In this document: positions 18,172 through 27,074 of the stretch, piece after piece | How the letters are laid out: each line of letters opens with the position of its first letter | Numbering within the stretch: position 1 is the stretch's first letter | Origin: Chryseobacterium antibioticum | GTDB taxonomy: Bacteria > Bacteroidota > Bacteroidia > Flavobacteriales > Weeksellaceae | NCBI RefSeq assembly: GCF_012927325.1 | Contig: NZ_JABBGI010000009.1 | Span: 1 to 64,000, forward strand | Direction: 5' to 3' | DNA: 64,000 bases | The notes under the pieces: generated by a model | What the model saw: the letters and a program-made list of their open reading frames with translations, nothing else | What the model was told of the DNA's origin: nothing | Databases searched by the model: none | Translations under genes and position numbers: made by a program

Positions 18172-18261
18172 ATGATCAATTCTCTTTACCGAAACAAAAA
18201 AGCTGCTCAATTTTTAGGAATGCGAATGTGTATGTGCTGTTCATTAGTTGACGACGCATAA
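18172..18261 (+). CDS. Cys-rich mini-ORF, putative leader peptide
   Basis: A 29-residue ORF begins 5 bases after cysI and ends 30 bases before the TonB receptor. It contains the run MRMCMCCS near its end: three Cys and three Met within seven residues. Its position inside a sulfur operon and its composition suggest a translated sensor of cysteine/methionine supply that affects the downstream receptor gene, as Cys-rich leader peptides do before sulfur genes in actinobacteria. A second Cys/Met-rich mini-ORF precedes the SusC gene at 50836. No terminator hairpin is visible in the 30-base gap, so the mechanism would be translational coupling or termination rather than classic attenuation. Confidence 0.55.
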   Translation: MINSLYRNKKAAQFLGMRMCMCCSLVDDA

Positions 18262-18291
18262 ATCATTTTTTAATCCTAAAATTTTAATCAA

Positions 18292-21165
18292 GTGAAATCC
18301 ATACACCAAACCTATTTTAAGCAAAGAATATATTTTATAGTATTTACTCTTTTCTTCACTGGCCTTGTACAGGCACAACAGCTTATTGAAGTAAGCGGAA
18401 TCATTAAACATACCGATACGCATAAAGGAATTGCCGGAGTTCATATTCAGGTAGAGCATACCCAGGATGCCGCAATAACCGATCAGGACGGAAATTTTAA
18501 CTTGAGAACAAGGGTGAAAATACCCTTCAGAATTGTGATTGCTAAAGAAGGTTTTGCCAGTCAGACTGCTGAAATATTATCGCTGTCTAGTAAAATCGCA
18601 GTGGAATTAAATCCTCAGAACACGATCATCAATGAAGTCGTAATTTCAGCTTCCCGTGTACCTGAAAAAATAATGAAATCTCCCATCGCGATTGAAAAAA
18701 TTGACATTAAAACCATCCGGGAAAGTCCTGCTGCCTCGTTCTATGAAACATTGGAAAATGTAAAAGGGCTACAGCTATTAACTTCAAGTCTTACTTTAAA
18801 AGTTCCCAATTCCAGAGGATTCAATTCTCCGAATAACTTCCGCTTCATGCAGCTGGTAGACGGTGTAGATGTACAGTCCGCCACGCTTGGCGTTCCATTG
18901 GGAAATGCCATAGGTCCAACAGAACTGGACATCCAATCCATGGAAATTACGCCCGGAGCAGCTTCCGCGCTGTATGGAATGAATGCTGTTAACGGATTGG
19001 CGAGCTTACAGACCAAAGATCCGTTTACTTCGGAAGGAGTCAGCCTTTATTTCAGAGGTGGAGTGAATCATGTGGATCATATCAACCACAAAACAGCTGC
19101 TCTGGGAGAAAGTGCAGTCAGAATTGCAAAAGTCCTCAGTAAAAACTTTGCCGTAAAGATCAATGCTTCCTATTTCAGCGGAGTCGACTGGATCTCTGAC
19201 AACCGTACAGATCAGAATCTCAATTCACTGATCACCGCCAATCCCAACTTTTCTCTGACTAATAACCCGGCCGAAGATCTCTGGAACAAATATGGAGATG
19301 AAAGAAACAACCGGACATCGGTAAAAGTAAATTATAACGGAAAGCCAGCCACTTTTAATGTGTCAAGGACTGGATATTATGAGAAAGATTTGATAAGCCC
19401 CGAAGTGAAGAATGTAAAATTCGATGCTGGATTGTACTATCGTTTTGGAGATCAGTGGAGAACTTCTTATGTATACCGTTACGGATTACTGGATGGCACT
19501 TTTCAGAGAGGAAACAAGATCCGTCTTCAGAATGCAACGGTTCAAAATCATAAGGTGGAACTTACAGGTAAAGAATTGACATTCAGAGCCTATATGTCCA
19601 TAGAGAATACAGGAGACTCTTATAATCTCAAGCCTTTAGCTGATAATCTGGATCTTACGAACCTTTCCAATACCAACTGGAAAAATATCTTTCAGACGAC
19701 TTTGCAGGACAGGCTTAATTCAGGAGTGAATCTGAATGACGCTTTTATTCTGGCCCGCCAGGAAGCAGATAAAAACAGGGTACTTCCGGGGACACCTGCT
19801 TTTGAACAACTAAAAAATACAATTATCGGGATTAATAACTGGGATTCTGCCAACTCCGGAATTGCTGGAGCACCTGCCACTGGTGGAGCAAAGCTTGAAC
19901 AGAAGTCCCGTTTTTATCAGACAGAAATGACTTATGACCTGACGAGATTGGTAAAGGTTTTTAATCTTCTTGTCGGGGCAGATTACCGCCTTTACAGCAT
20001 CACCCCTGACGGAAATAATTTTGTTGATTTTGCACGACCGGTCAGCGAGAGAAATATTCCTTTATCAGATGGGACTTTCGGTAATAATGTCATTTATCAG
20101 AAATACGGTGCTTTTGCCCAGCTTACCAAGCTTTTTTTCCAGGATAAATTAAAGGTGAATCTGGCTCTTCGCGCAGACAGAAACCCTGAGTTTGACACTA
20201 AATTAAATCCAAGAGTAAGCGTTGTCTATTCTCCTGTGAACCAGCATAATTTCCGGGTCTCTTTTCAAAATGGATACCGTTTTCCTTCTTTATTTGAAGC
20301 CCTTTCATTCGTTAACAACGGAAATGTACGAAGAGTGGGAGGCTTGTCGAAAGCCAATGAAGGATTGGGCTATCTCGAAAATTCATATACGCTGGCTTCT
20401 ATTGATCAATTTACTTCTGCTGTCAATAAAGACGTAGATGGAGGACTCAATCAGAACCAGGCAGCCTTGAAAAACAGAAATCTTTTGACCGCTGCCAATC
20501 TGCCGAAATTGCAGCCTGAAAAGGTAACCTCTTTTGAAATAGGTTATAAATCAGCCTTATTCAACAGCAGACTGGTTATCGACTGGGATTTTTATTACAA
20601 TGTTTATGAAGGATTTCTCGGGCAGGTAGAAGTGGCGGTGCCAAAAAATGAAAATATCGGAAGTGATAATGCCGTTTTAGCAATGCTAGACCGAAGTAAG
20701 CAGGACCGATACAGAGTGTATACCAATAGCAACAGTAAATACAAGAGTCTGGGGACATCTCTGGGAATTCGCTATAATCTGGTGAAAAATTATAATGTAA
20801 ATGTCAACGTTTCATATAATGATCTGGTTTCAACCAATACTTCGGATCTCTTCATTACCGCTTTCAATACCCCTAAATGGGCAGTGAATTTAAGTATAGG
20901 AAACCGGGAGATTATTAAAAATATTGGATTTACGGTTGCGGCGAGATGGCAGGACAGTTTCTTATGGGAAAGTCCATTAGCCTCCGGCAATATTCCGGCC
21001 TATTATACCATTGATGCACAGGCAACATGGAGAATTCCGGACATTAAGGCAAGTGTGAAAATCGGAGCAACGAATCTGCTTAACCGCCGATATTTTCAGT
21101 ATGCAGCAGGACCTGAAGTCGGAGGACTGTATTATGTAGCATTCACCTATGATCTAAAACTTTAA
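18292..21165 (+). CDS. TonB-dependent receptor of the sulfur operon
   Basis: 957 residues from a GTG. It has a signal sequence (FTLFFTGLVQAQQ), then a carboxypeptidase-regulatory-like beta-sandwich domain (VSGIIKHTDTHKGIAGVHI, residues about 33-110). The plug domain follows (INEVVISASRVPEKIMKSP, then GAASALYGMNAVNGLASLQT), and then a 22-strand-type barrel ending YYVAFTYDLKL. It imports a ligand across the outer membrane using TonB energy. Placement between cysI and the TSUP fusion implies a sulfur-containing substrate; its identity is unknown. Confidence 0.9.
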   Translation: MKSIHQTYFKQRIYFIVFTLFFTGLVQAQQLIEVSGIIKHTDTHKGIAGVHIQVEHTQDAAITDQDGNFNLRTRVKIPFRIVIAKEGFASQTAEILSLSSKIAVELNPQNTIINEVVISASRVPEKIMKSPIAIEKIDIKTIRESPAASFYETLENVKGLQLLTSSLTLKVPNSRGFNSPNNFRFMQLVDGVDVQSATLGVPLGNAIGPTELDIQSMEITPGAASALYGMNAVNGLASLQTKDPFTSEGVSLYFRGGVNHVDHINHKTAALGESAVRIAKVLSKNFAVKINASYFSGVDWISDNRTDQNLNSLITANPNFSLTNNPAEDLWNKYGDERNNRTSVKVNYNGKPATFNVSRTGYYEKDLISPEVKNVKFDAGLYYRFGDQWRTSYVYRYGLLDGTFQRGNKIRLQNATVQNHKVELTGKELTFRAYMSIENTGDSYNLKPLADNLDLTNLSNTNWKNIFQTTLQDRLNSGVNLNDAFILARQEADKNRVLPGTPAFEQLKNTIIGINNWDSANSGIAGAPATGGAKLEQKSRFYQTEMTYDLTRLVKVFNLLVGADYRLYSITPDGNNFVDFARPVSERNIPLSDGTFGNNVIYQKYGAFAQLTKLFFQDKLKVNLALRADRNPEFDTKLNPRVSVVYSPVNQHNFRVSFQNGYRFPSLFEALSFVNNGNVRRVGGLSKANEGLGYLENSYTLASIDQFTSAVNKDVDGGLNQNQAALKNRNLLTAANLPKLQPEKVTSFEIGYKSALFNSRLVIDWDFYYNVYEGFLGQVEVAVPKNENIGSDNAVLAMLDRSKQDRYRVYTNSNSKYKSLGTSLGIRYNLVKNYNVNVNVSYNDLVSTNTSDLFITAFNTPKWAVNLSIGNREIIKNIGFTVAARWQDSFLWESPLASGNIPAYYTIDAQATWRIPDIKASVKIGATNLLNRRYFQYAAGPEVGGLYYVAFTYDLKL

Positions 21166-21170
21166 ATACG

Positions 21171-22697
21171 ATGAGTAACTCCTTATATCCCATATTCTTA
21201 AAGCTTGAAAAGTTGTCATTGCTCATCATTGGCGGGGGCAATATTGCTTTGGAAAAACTGGAATCTGTTCTGGCTAATTCTCCTGAAGCCCGTATTAAGC
21301 TGGTGGCTAAAGAAATCTGTGATCAGGTTAAAGAACTACAACAAAATTATCCCAATCTTACCCTTCATGAAAGGTCTTATACTGATAATGATTTTAACAG
21401 TGCTGATCTTGCGATTGTGGCCGTTAATGATATTTCTTTAGCAGAGCGGATCCGCAATAGGGCCCATCAGCATAATATACTGGTCAATATCGCTGATAAA
21501 CCGGGTTTGTGTGACTTTTATTTAGGTTCCATTGTCCGGAAAGGAAATCTTAAAATTGCGGTTTCAACCAATGGAAAATCTCCGACAGTGGCCAAAAGGT
21601 TACGTGAGATCTTAACGGAAACCATTCCTGACGAGGATATGGACGGGCTTCTGGATAATATGCAGAACATCCGGAATCAGTTAAAAGGTGATTTTACCTA
21701 TAAAGTAAAAGAGCTGAACAGGCTGACAACGAATTATCTGGGTGAAAAGAACAGTCAGCCAGCTGAAACAAAACTGGAGATGGAAAAACTGATGAATATT
21801 ACCAAAACAGTGCAGAGAAGAGCGAATATTTATCTGGGAATCATAGGCGTTCTGATCCTTGTCGGAGTCTTGGCGCTCATCATTTATCAGTTCAATCTGT
21901 CCGGAGATATTCAATATTTTCTAAGTAAAGACGGGTATATTTTTTACTGGATGCTGCTGGCAGGCTTTCTGGCGGAGATTGTAGCCGGATCTATGGGTAT
22001 GGGATATGGCGTGATCTGTACAACCATCCTTTTGCTTCTGAACGTTCCACCTCCGGTGGTGAGTGCAAGTATTCATTCGGCAGAATCGTTTACTTCTGCA
22101 GCGGGAAGCATCAGTCACTATAAATTAGGGAATGTCAACAAAAAAATGGTCTGGGTTTTATTTCCTGTGGCGGCTGTAGGTGCTTTTATCGGAGCTTTTG
22201 CGCTGTCTCATTTCGGAGAGGAGTATGCTCATATTGTAAAGCCGGTAATAGCCTGTTATACCTTGTATTTGGGAATCAATATTCTTAGAAATGCTTTTAA
22301 AGGAAAAGATAAAAAATCAGGAAGTAGCAGACAGAAAAAAAGAACCAATCTCAGAGTATTGGGATTGGTTGGTGGATTTATTGATTCTTTCGCGGGAGGA
22401 GGATGGGGCCCATTGGTTACCGGAACATTGATTAAAGAAGGGAGAACACCCCGGTATGTAGTGGGGAGCTCAACGATGGCTAAATTTTTACTAACGGTTG
22501 TGAGTGCTGTAACCTTTATTTTCACCATTGGAATTCACCACTGGAACATTGTCCTGGGACTTCTTCTGGGAGGTGTTTTTACAGCTCCTTTTTCAGCGAT
22601 GTTTGCCTCACGCCTTCCTGCCAAAAAAATGTTTGCGGTAGTGGGCGTGGTGGTGATTGTGATGAGCCTTATTACGATTGTAAAATCATTACTATGA
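21171..22697 (+). CDS. Fusion: precorrin-2 dehydrogenase/ferrochelatase (CysG-N) plus TSUP permease
   Basis: 508 residues. Residues 1-200 match the N-terminal half of siroheme synthase: an NAD-binding fold (LLIIGGGNIALEKLESVL, ADLAIVAVND) and the dimer segment (AVSTNGKSPTVAKRLREIL). This half would convert precorrin-2 to siroheme. Residues about 213-508 are a TauE/SafE (TSUP) permease with about eight hydrophobic segments (AGSMGMGYGVICTTILLLL and GGFIDSFAGGGWGPLVTG). The permease may export sulfite or import another sulfur anion. The fusion, 5 bases after the receptor, completes siroheme synthesis begun by CobA. I see no frameshift between the halves. Confidence 0.85.
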   Translation: MSNSLYPIFLKLEKLSLLIIGGGNIALEKLESVLANSPEARIKLVAKEICDQVKELQQNYPNLTLHERSYTDNDFNSADLAIVAVNDISLAERIRNRAHQHNILVNIADKPGLCDFYLGSIVRKGNLKIAVSTNGKSPTVAKRLREILTETIPDEDMDGLLDNMQNIRNQLKGDFTYKVKELNRLTTNYLGEKNSQPAETKLEMEKLMNITKTVQRRANIYLGIIGVLILVGVLALIIYQFNLSGDIQYFLSKDGYIFYWMLLAGFLAEIVAGSMGMGYGVICTTILLLLNVPPPVVSASIHSAESFTSAAGSISHYKLGNVNKKMVWVLFPVAAVGAFIGAFALSHFGEEYAHIVKPVIACYTLYLGINILRNAFKGKDKKSGSSRQKKRTNLRVLGLVGGFIDSFAGGGWGPLVTGTLIKEGRTPRYVVGSSTMAKFLLTVVSAVTFIFTIGIHHWNIVLGLLLGGVFTAPFSAMFASRLPAKKMFAVVGVVVIVMSLITIVKSLL

Positions 22698-22724
22698 AAT
22701 GCTTAAGCGGGATTTATTTGGTGT

Positions 22725-24047
22725 TTAATCAGACAAGCTATGACTTTGGGTATGCATCGTTAAACAGGCTTGTAAACATGTATTGAAATGATCTGTAAAA
22801 TCCTGAGCAATTTGTTCCATCATCTGTTCGCTAATTTTGGACGTATTAAACCTCCAGTTAATATAGACCAGGCCATTGGATTTTGAAAGGAAAAATAAAG
22901 GTTCCAATTCAAGAAAGATTAAATCAATAGGTTCAAACTTTTTCAGTTTCTCTTCCTCACAATTGAAGTGCTCTACGATTGATAAATTGATGAACGATTT
23001 GCATATCCTTCTGAAAAATTTTTTTTCATCCCAATTCAATAAAGCATAATTAAAAACGAGATGTTTGGATACGGTCATAAAGGAATTTGCTGCAGCCAAT
23101 ATATTTTCATAATCTAAAATTTTATCTTCAGCCGGATAGAAACATTCCCCAGAATATTCTCCAATGCTGTTCATTGAAAATACATCATTTTTACCGGACA
23201 CAAGAAGGCCAATTAAAGATTTTCCCTGATGGGTGTAGGCTGTTTTAGAGAAAGCGATCATAAAGACACTTATCCAGCTTATCTTTATTTTCTGCATGGA
23301 AGACTGTATTTCTTCAAAGTTTTCTATGAAGAAACGATCATGATAAGATTTCCCCTGTCTGGAGTATTCATCGGTAGGTGTGTAATAAAATGATTGTACT
23401 AATGAGGCTATTTTCTCGCCATAGCTTTTGGAATTAAAATCCGTAAAGTCTATAGGAGAGATGATGGACTCATCATATTCTGAAAGAACATTTTTCCAGT
23501 ATTTGTAATTGTCTTCCAGTGATTTAAATAGTTTATTATTCCTTTTTACAGAATATTCTCCAAAATTATAGATTTCCGTAACTTCTGCTCCATTATAGAA
23601 ACCAATAAAGTCATTTTTTATTTTCTGCAGGCCATTCGCATCACAAAGCATGTGATGGGCAAAGATCTTAAAGATAGTGACATCCTCATTTTTATAGAGA
23701 TGATAATAAATGAGAGGGACATTGTGAATGTCTAAAGATTGATTCATGATTCTTATCGGATGAAAGTAATCATTAGGATTCTTAACGCTATTATTTTCCG
23801 GAATTTCTTTAAAATAGCCGTCCAGATCTTTTGCTTCATCCTGAAAATAAAGCAGATCATCCTTCAATATAAACTGACAGTTTAATAAACTGTATTTTTT
23901 ATGAAGTTGAGTGATAGCGTTATTTATTTTATTGAGATCTATTTTTCTAAAATAAACATCAACTTCTAAAAAAATGTTTCCTTGTGCTCTGTAACGATAA
24001 AAATCTTTTATCTGTCGAATAAAAGGATAATGATAAGTTGATTCCAT
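22725..24047 (-). CDS. Stand-alone condensation-domain-like acyltransferase
   Basis: 440 residues, the length of a free NRPS condensation domain. The catalytic motif HHMLCDANG lies at residues 131-139 (H131, H132, D136), matching HHxxxD(x)G of the chloramphenicol-acetyltransferase/condensation superfamily. It is too long for CAT itself. This last gene of the leftward cluster has no adenylation domain partner nearby. With the acyl carrier protein at 31380-31640 it could transfer a carrier-bound acyl group to the peptide product; that is inference. Confidence 0.7.
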   Translation of the reverse strand: MESTYHYPFIRQIKDFYRYRAQGNIFLEVDVYFRKIDLNKINNAITQLHKKYSLLNCQFILKDDLLYFQDEAKDLDGYFKEIPENNSVKNPNDYFHPIRIMNQSLDIHNVPLIYYHLYKNEDVTIFKIFAHHMLCDANGLQKIKNDFIGFYNGAEVTEIYNFGEYSVKRNNKLFKSLEDNYKYWKNVLSEYDESIISPIDFTDFNSKSYGEKIASLVQSFYYTPTDEYSRQGKSYHDRFFIENFEEIQSSMQKIKISWISVFMIAFSKTAYTHQGKSLIGLLVSGKNDVFSMNSIGEYSGECFYPAEDKILDYENILAAANSFMTVSKHLVFNYALLNWDEKKFFRRICKSFINLSIVEHFNCEEEKLKKFEPIDLIFLELEPLFFLSKSNGLVYINWRFNTSKISEQMMEQIAQDFTDHFNTCLQACLTMHTQSHSLSD

Positions 24048-24051
24048 TTCG

Positions 24052-24579
24052 TTAATTAATTATAGGGGTTATAAGAAAAAAGGATAAAAATCTTTTTAAG
24101 ATATACTCATAGAAACCTTCCCAATATTCTTGGTGTTCGATGCCATTTTTTTTAATACTTTTTTCTATTAAATCAGAACCGGAAAACTCTGCGGGCAATG
24201 CATGAAACTGGGTAAAAAATCTTCTTTCATACGTAAGATAAAGCGGAAGAATCTTAGGTTCTGCAAAAGCAATAAATTTGGGGATTAGAGCGATAGATTT
24301 TTCAGTCCTCTCACTGTTGTAAGTATATTCACTGTTGAAGACAACGATAAAAGGATTACGCTGAAACTTTACATTCAAAAAATCTTTTTTAGACAGATGG
24401 AGAATACGATTGGCTTCTGAAAGATGATCTTTCTCAAATAACATAAGCTGATCACTTGTAAGAGGTTTCATATGAGTCCTGATTTCATCTTCCATTTTCA
24501 TGATCTCTTTTTCTATTGCGGAAAGAGAGATGTTATTTTTAGTCCAGGCGGTAGTTATTTCATTACACAGTAATTTCAT
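24052..24579 (-). CDS. Hypothetical cluster protein
   Basis: 175 residues, mostly helical and charged in the first half, with a hydrophobic C-terminus (RFLSFFLITPIIN). No motif recognised. It overlaps the upstream glycosyltransferase-like gene by 17 bases and ends 4 bases before the condensation-domain gene, so it is a genuine member of the operon. It could be a small carrier or partner protein for its neighbours; nothing in the sequence shows this. Confidence 0.6.
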   Translation of the reverse strand: MKLLCNEITTAWTKNNISLSAIEKEIMKMEDEIRTHMKPLTSDQLMLFEKDHLSEANRILHLSKKDFLNVKFQRNPFIVVFNSEYTYNSERTEKSIALIPKFIAFAEPKILPLYLTYERRFFTQFHALPAEFSGSDLIEKSIKKNGIEHQEYWEGFYEYILKRFLSFFLITPIIN

Positions 24580-25459
24580 ACGCGTTATATTTTTTGATTA
24601 TTTTATCATAATACTCAGGGAATTCTTGCCACAACGTTTCGGCTACAAGACACATATTATGAGCTTCTTTTTTATGATCTCCTATCAGGTGAATGAATAA
24701 TACGTTTTGTTTGTCATGAAAATCGAGCAGACTATTAAAGTTATCCAAAGGAGTGTCCGATATGGGGAGTAAAGTTTTCACATCAATCCCTTTTTTATAA
24801 GCAAGACATGAAAACAGGTATTGTTCAAAGATGCATGGGAAACAGATGTTTTCGCCTTTCAGATCATTTAAAAAGTCTAAATTATTATCAACAAACTGAA
24901 AGGAAGTCTGGCAGAACTCTTTAAAAAAAGCAATGTCGGTTCCTCCAATAATTCCCGCATTATACTGGGATCCGTCTTTTAACATTTCCGAATCTGTATT
25001 AAGTACTTCCGGAAAAAAAGACAGCTGCTTTTTAAGTTTTCTGAGATTATATTGATGATGTCCGTTATTGCGTTCAAAAGACTGAGCGACGATAGGAGCA
25101 TCATGGAAATCATCAAGAGGCTTACAGATAAAAGCGTCATTATCTACATGAAAAAAAGGTTCATTCTGTAAGGAATAGGTGTAAATTTTCCCGAGTGCCC
25201 AAAGATGATTGTATTCTCCGTATTTGTCGGTAAGATCATCCAGGCATACATGAACTTTTGTGTAAGGTAATTCCAGCAGATCGATAAGTAATTCTTTTCC
25301 AACTTTATCTGTGTATAGTTCTACGTTATCATAGTGTTTTTTTGCTCTTAAAACGCTAAGGGCAAAGGTCATATACTTATTAAGGTTGAGTTTAATAAAT
25401 TCTCTCTGATTTCTGGTAGACAGATCAGGATGTGACCAGTAGCTTTGTATTATTTTCAT
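24563..25459 (-). CDS. Glycosyltransferase-like protein (DUF6734-like)
   Basis: 298 residues. The start MKIIQSYWSHPDL and the acidic motif FFHVDNDAFICKPL (DxD-like, around residue 100) resemble nucleotide-sugar-binding glycosyltransferases of GT-A fold. From memory it resembles proteins annotated DUF6734 in Bacteroidota. It overlaps the ABC transporter gene by 35 bases and the hypothetical gene by 17, showing tight coupling. It may glycosylate the cluster product. Confidence 0.6.
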   Translation of the reverse strand: MKIIQSYWSHPDLSTRNQREFIKLNLNKYMTFALSVLRAKKHYDNVELYTDKVGKELLIDLLELPYTKVHVCLDDLTDKYGEYNHLWALGKIYTYSLQNEPFFHVDNDAFICKPLDDFHDAPIVAQSFERNNGHHQYNLRKLKKQLSFFPEVLNTDSEMLKDGSQYNAGIIGGTDIAFFKEFCQTSFQFVDNNLDFLNDLKGENICFPCIFEQYLFSCLAYKKGIDVKTLLPISDTPLDNFNSLLDFHDKQNVLFIHLIGDHKKEAHNMCLVAETLWQEFPEYYDKIIKKYNAYEITV

Positions 25460-27074
25460 GGGTTATTTTTTCAAAATCTATTATTTCATCACAAAACTCA
25501 TTCAGATTATTTCTGTGTGAAATAATCAGGATGATAGCATGAGGTAATTTTTCTCTTATACTTTGAATGATGCTGTATTCCAGTTTGATATCCAAAGATG
25601 CCGTAGCTTCGTCAAAAATGATGATATCCGGTTGCTTATGAAAAGCCCTTGCTATGGCAATTCTTTGCTTTTCCCCGTCAGACAGCATACTGCCGCTAAA
25701 AGTGATGGTTGTATGCTCTTTATCGTGTAATTTATTCACAACTTCCGCCAGACAACTCATGCGGAGTATTTCTTCCAATTCAATATTCTCTTTTTTTTCG
25801 GAACCATAGCGGATATTATTGCTTATCGTATCATGAAAAAGCTGATTTTCTTTTTCGATCAGAGCCGCCAAGGAATAGAGGTTTTTAACCTTTTCGAGTG
25901 GAATATTATTGATAAATATTTGTCCTGAATCACTTTTTACAAATTTCATAATGAGATTGGCCATGGTGCTTTTCCCAATTCCGCTTCTCCCTTTTATTCC
26001 ATAGGTTTTCCCTTTTCTGAAGGTATAATTGAAGTTGTGGAGTATCACTTTATCATTATATTTTACGTCTATATCTTTTAATACAATAGAATGTACTTCC
26101 TCTACTTCTTCTCCGGAAGAGTCGTTTTCGTGGTTGGTATCAATATTATCGTAAATCCTCTTCATAGAAACTTTAGACTGGAAAAATTCGTTAACTCCCA
26201 CGGCAAGAGCAATAATAGGGGCATATATTCTGTTTAAATATTGAATAAAAGCAATCAGCGTTCCTATGGTTAATACCTTTGAATAGATCAGCTTTCCTCC
26301 GTATAGCAGCACAATTAGAGGGCCTATCGCGATAAGGAAAGTTGTAATATTTGAACTGATTCCGTTCCAATAGGTGTTTTTGACAGCGTGTTCTCTCCAC
26401 TGATCATGATAGGTGTTCAGAGTCTGAATCTCATTGAGGAAAACATTATTGCTTTTTAATACTCTGATGTTTCTTATTCTTTCTAAGAAGTAATTGTAAA
26501 TATTTCCTTCAATATCTACTAACTGCAGATAGCTTTCTTTTATTTTCCCTTTTAATACGAAGGTATTGATGATAACCAATGGAAAAATGACCAAACTGAT
26601 CAGCGTAAGGCCTACGTTAAAATAAAACATGACGCTTATGACTCCAACGACGACCATGACATTATTAATATAATTCAACAATGTTGAAGAGAAAAAGTTC
26701 TGCACTTTGTCTACATCATTCGTCAGAAAATAAATAAGCTCTCCGGTCTTGCTTTCCTTAAAAAAAGAGGTCTCTTTATGGAGCAGATTTTTGTACAGGA
26801 TTCTTCTTATATCCGCCACAATTCTCCGGCTTACATTCACGTATAAAATGCCGGAATAAAAAGCAAGCCCTATTCTTATGATATAACAGGCCAAAAGCAC
26901 GAGAATAATTTGAACCAAATCATTATAAGTTCCATGGGGTATCGTTTTATCGATGATTATTTTCAATGCATAAGGCGTCACTAATGATAAGGCATTAGTA
27001 ATGGTGAATAATATGATCAGCAAAAGATATTGGCTGGTATATTTTTTAACGATATGGTAATAAAATTTAAACAT
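25425..27074 (-). CDS. ABC transporter, fused permease and ATPase
   Basis: 549 residues. Six membrane segments fill residues 1-300. The ATPase domain (about 330-549) has Walker A GIKGRSGIGKST, a variant signature FSGSMLSDGEKQR, Walker B IIIFDEATASLD and the H-loop IIISHRN. It has no N-terminal C39 peptidase domain, so it exports without cutting a leader itself. Removal of the leader in this cluster would fall to the subtilisin or S41 protease. It probably exports the mature peptide through the inner membrane. Confidence 0.88.
   Translation of the reverse strand: MFKFYYHIVKKYTSQYLLLIILFTITNALSLVTPYALKIIIDKTIPHGTYNDLVQIILVLLACYIIRIGLAFYSGILYVNVSRRIVADIRRILYKNLLHKETSFFKESKTGELIYFLTNDVDKVQNFFSSTLLNYINNVMVVVGVISVMFYFNVGLTLISLVIFPLVIINTFVLKGKIKESYLQLVDIEGNIYNYFLERIRNIRVLKSNNVFLNEIQTLNTYHDQWREHAVKNTYWNGISSNITTFLIAIGPLIVLLYGGKLIYSKVLTIGTLIAFIQYLNRIYAPIIALAVGVNEFFQSKVSMKRIYDNIDTNHENDSSGEEVEEVHSIVLKDIDVKYNDKVILHNFNYTFRKGKTYGIKGRSGIGKSTMANLIMKFVKSDSGQIFINNIPLEKVKNLYSLAALIEKENQLFHDTISNNIRYGSEKKENIELEEILRMSCLAEVVNKLHDKEHTTITFSGSMLSDGEKQRIAIARAFHKQPDIIIFDEATASLDIKLEYSIIQSIREKLPHAIILIISHRNNLNEFCDEIIDFEKITHENNTKLLVTS

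Noticed and set aside
22725..24047. Chloramphenicol acetyltransferase
   Set aside because: The HHxxxD motif is shared, but 440 residues is about twice the length of CAT and equals a condensation domain; context is a peptide cluster.
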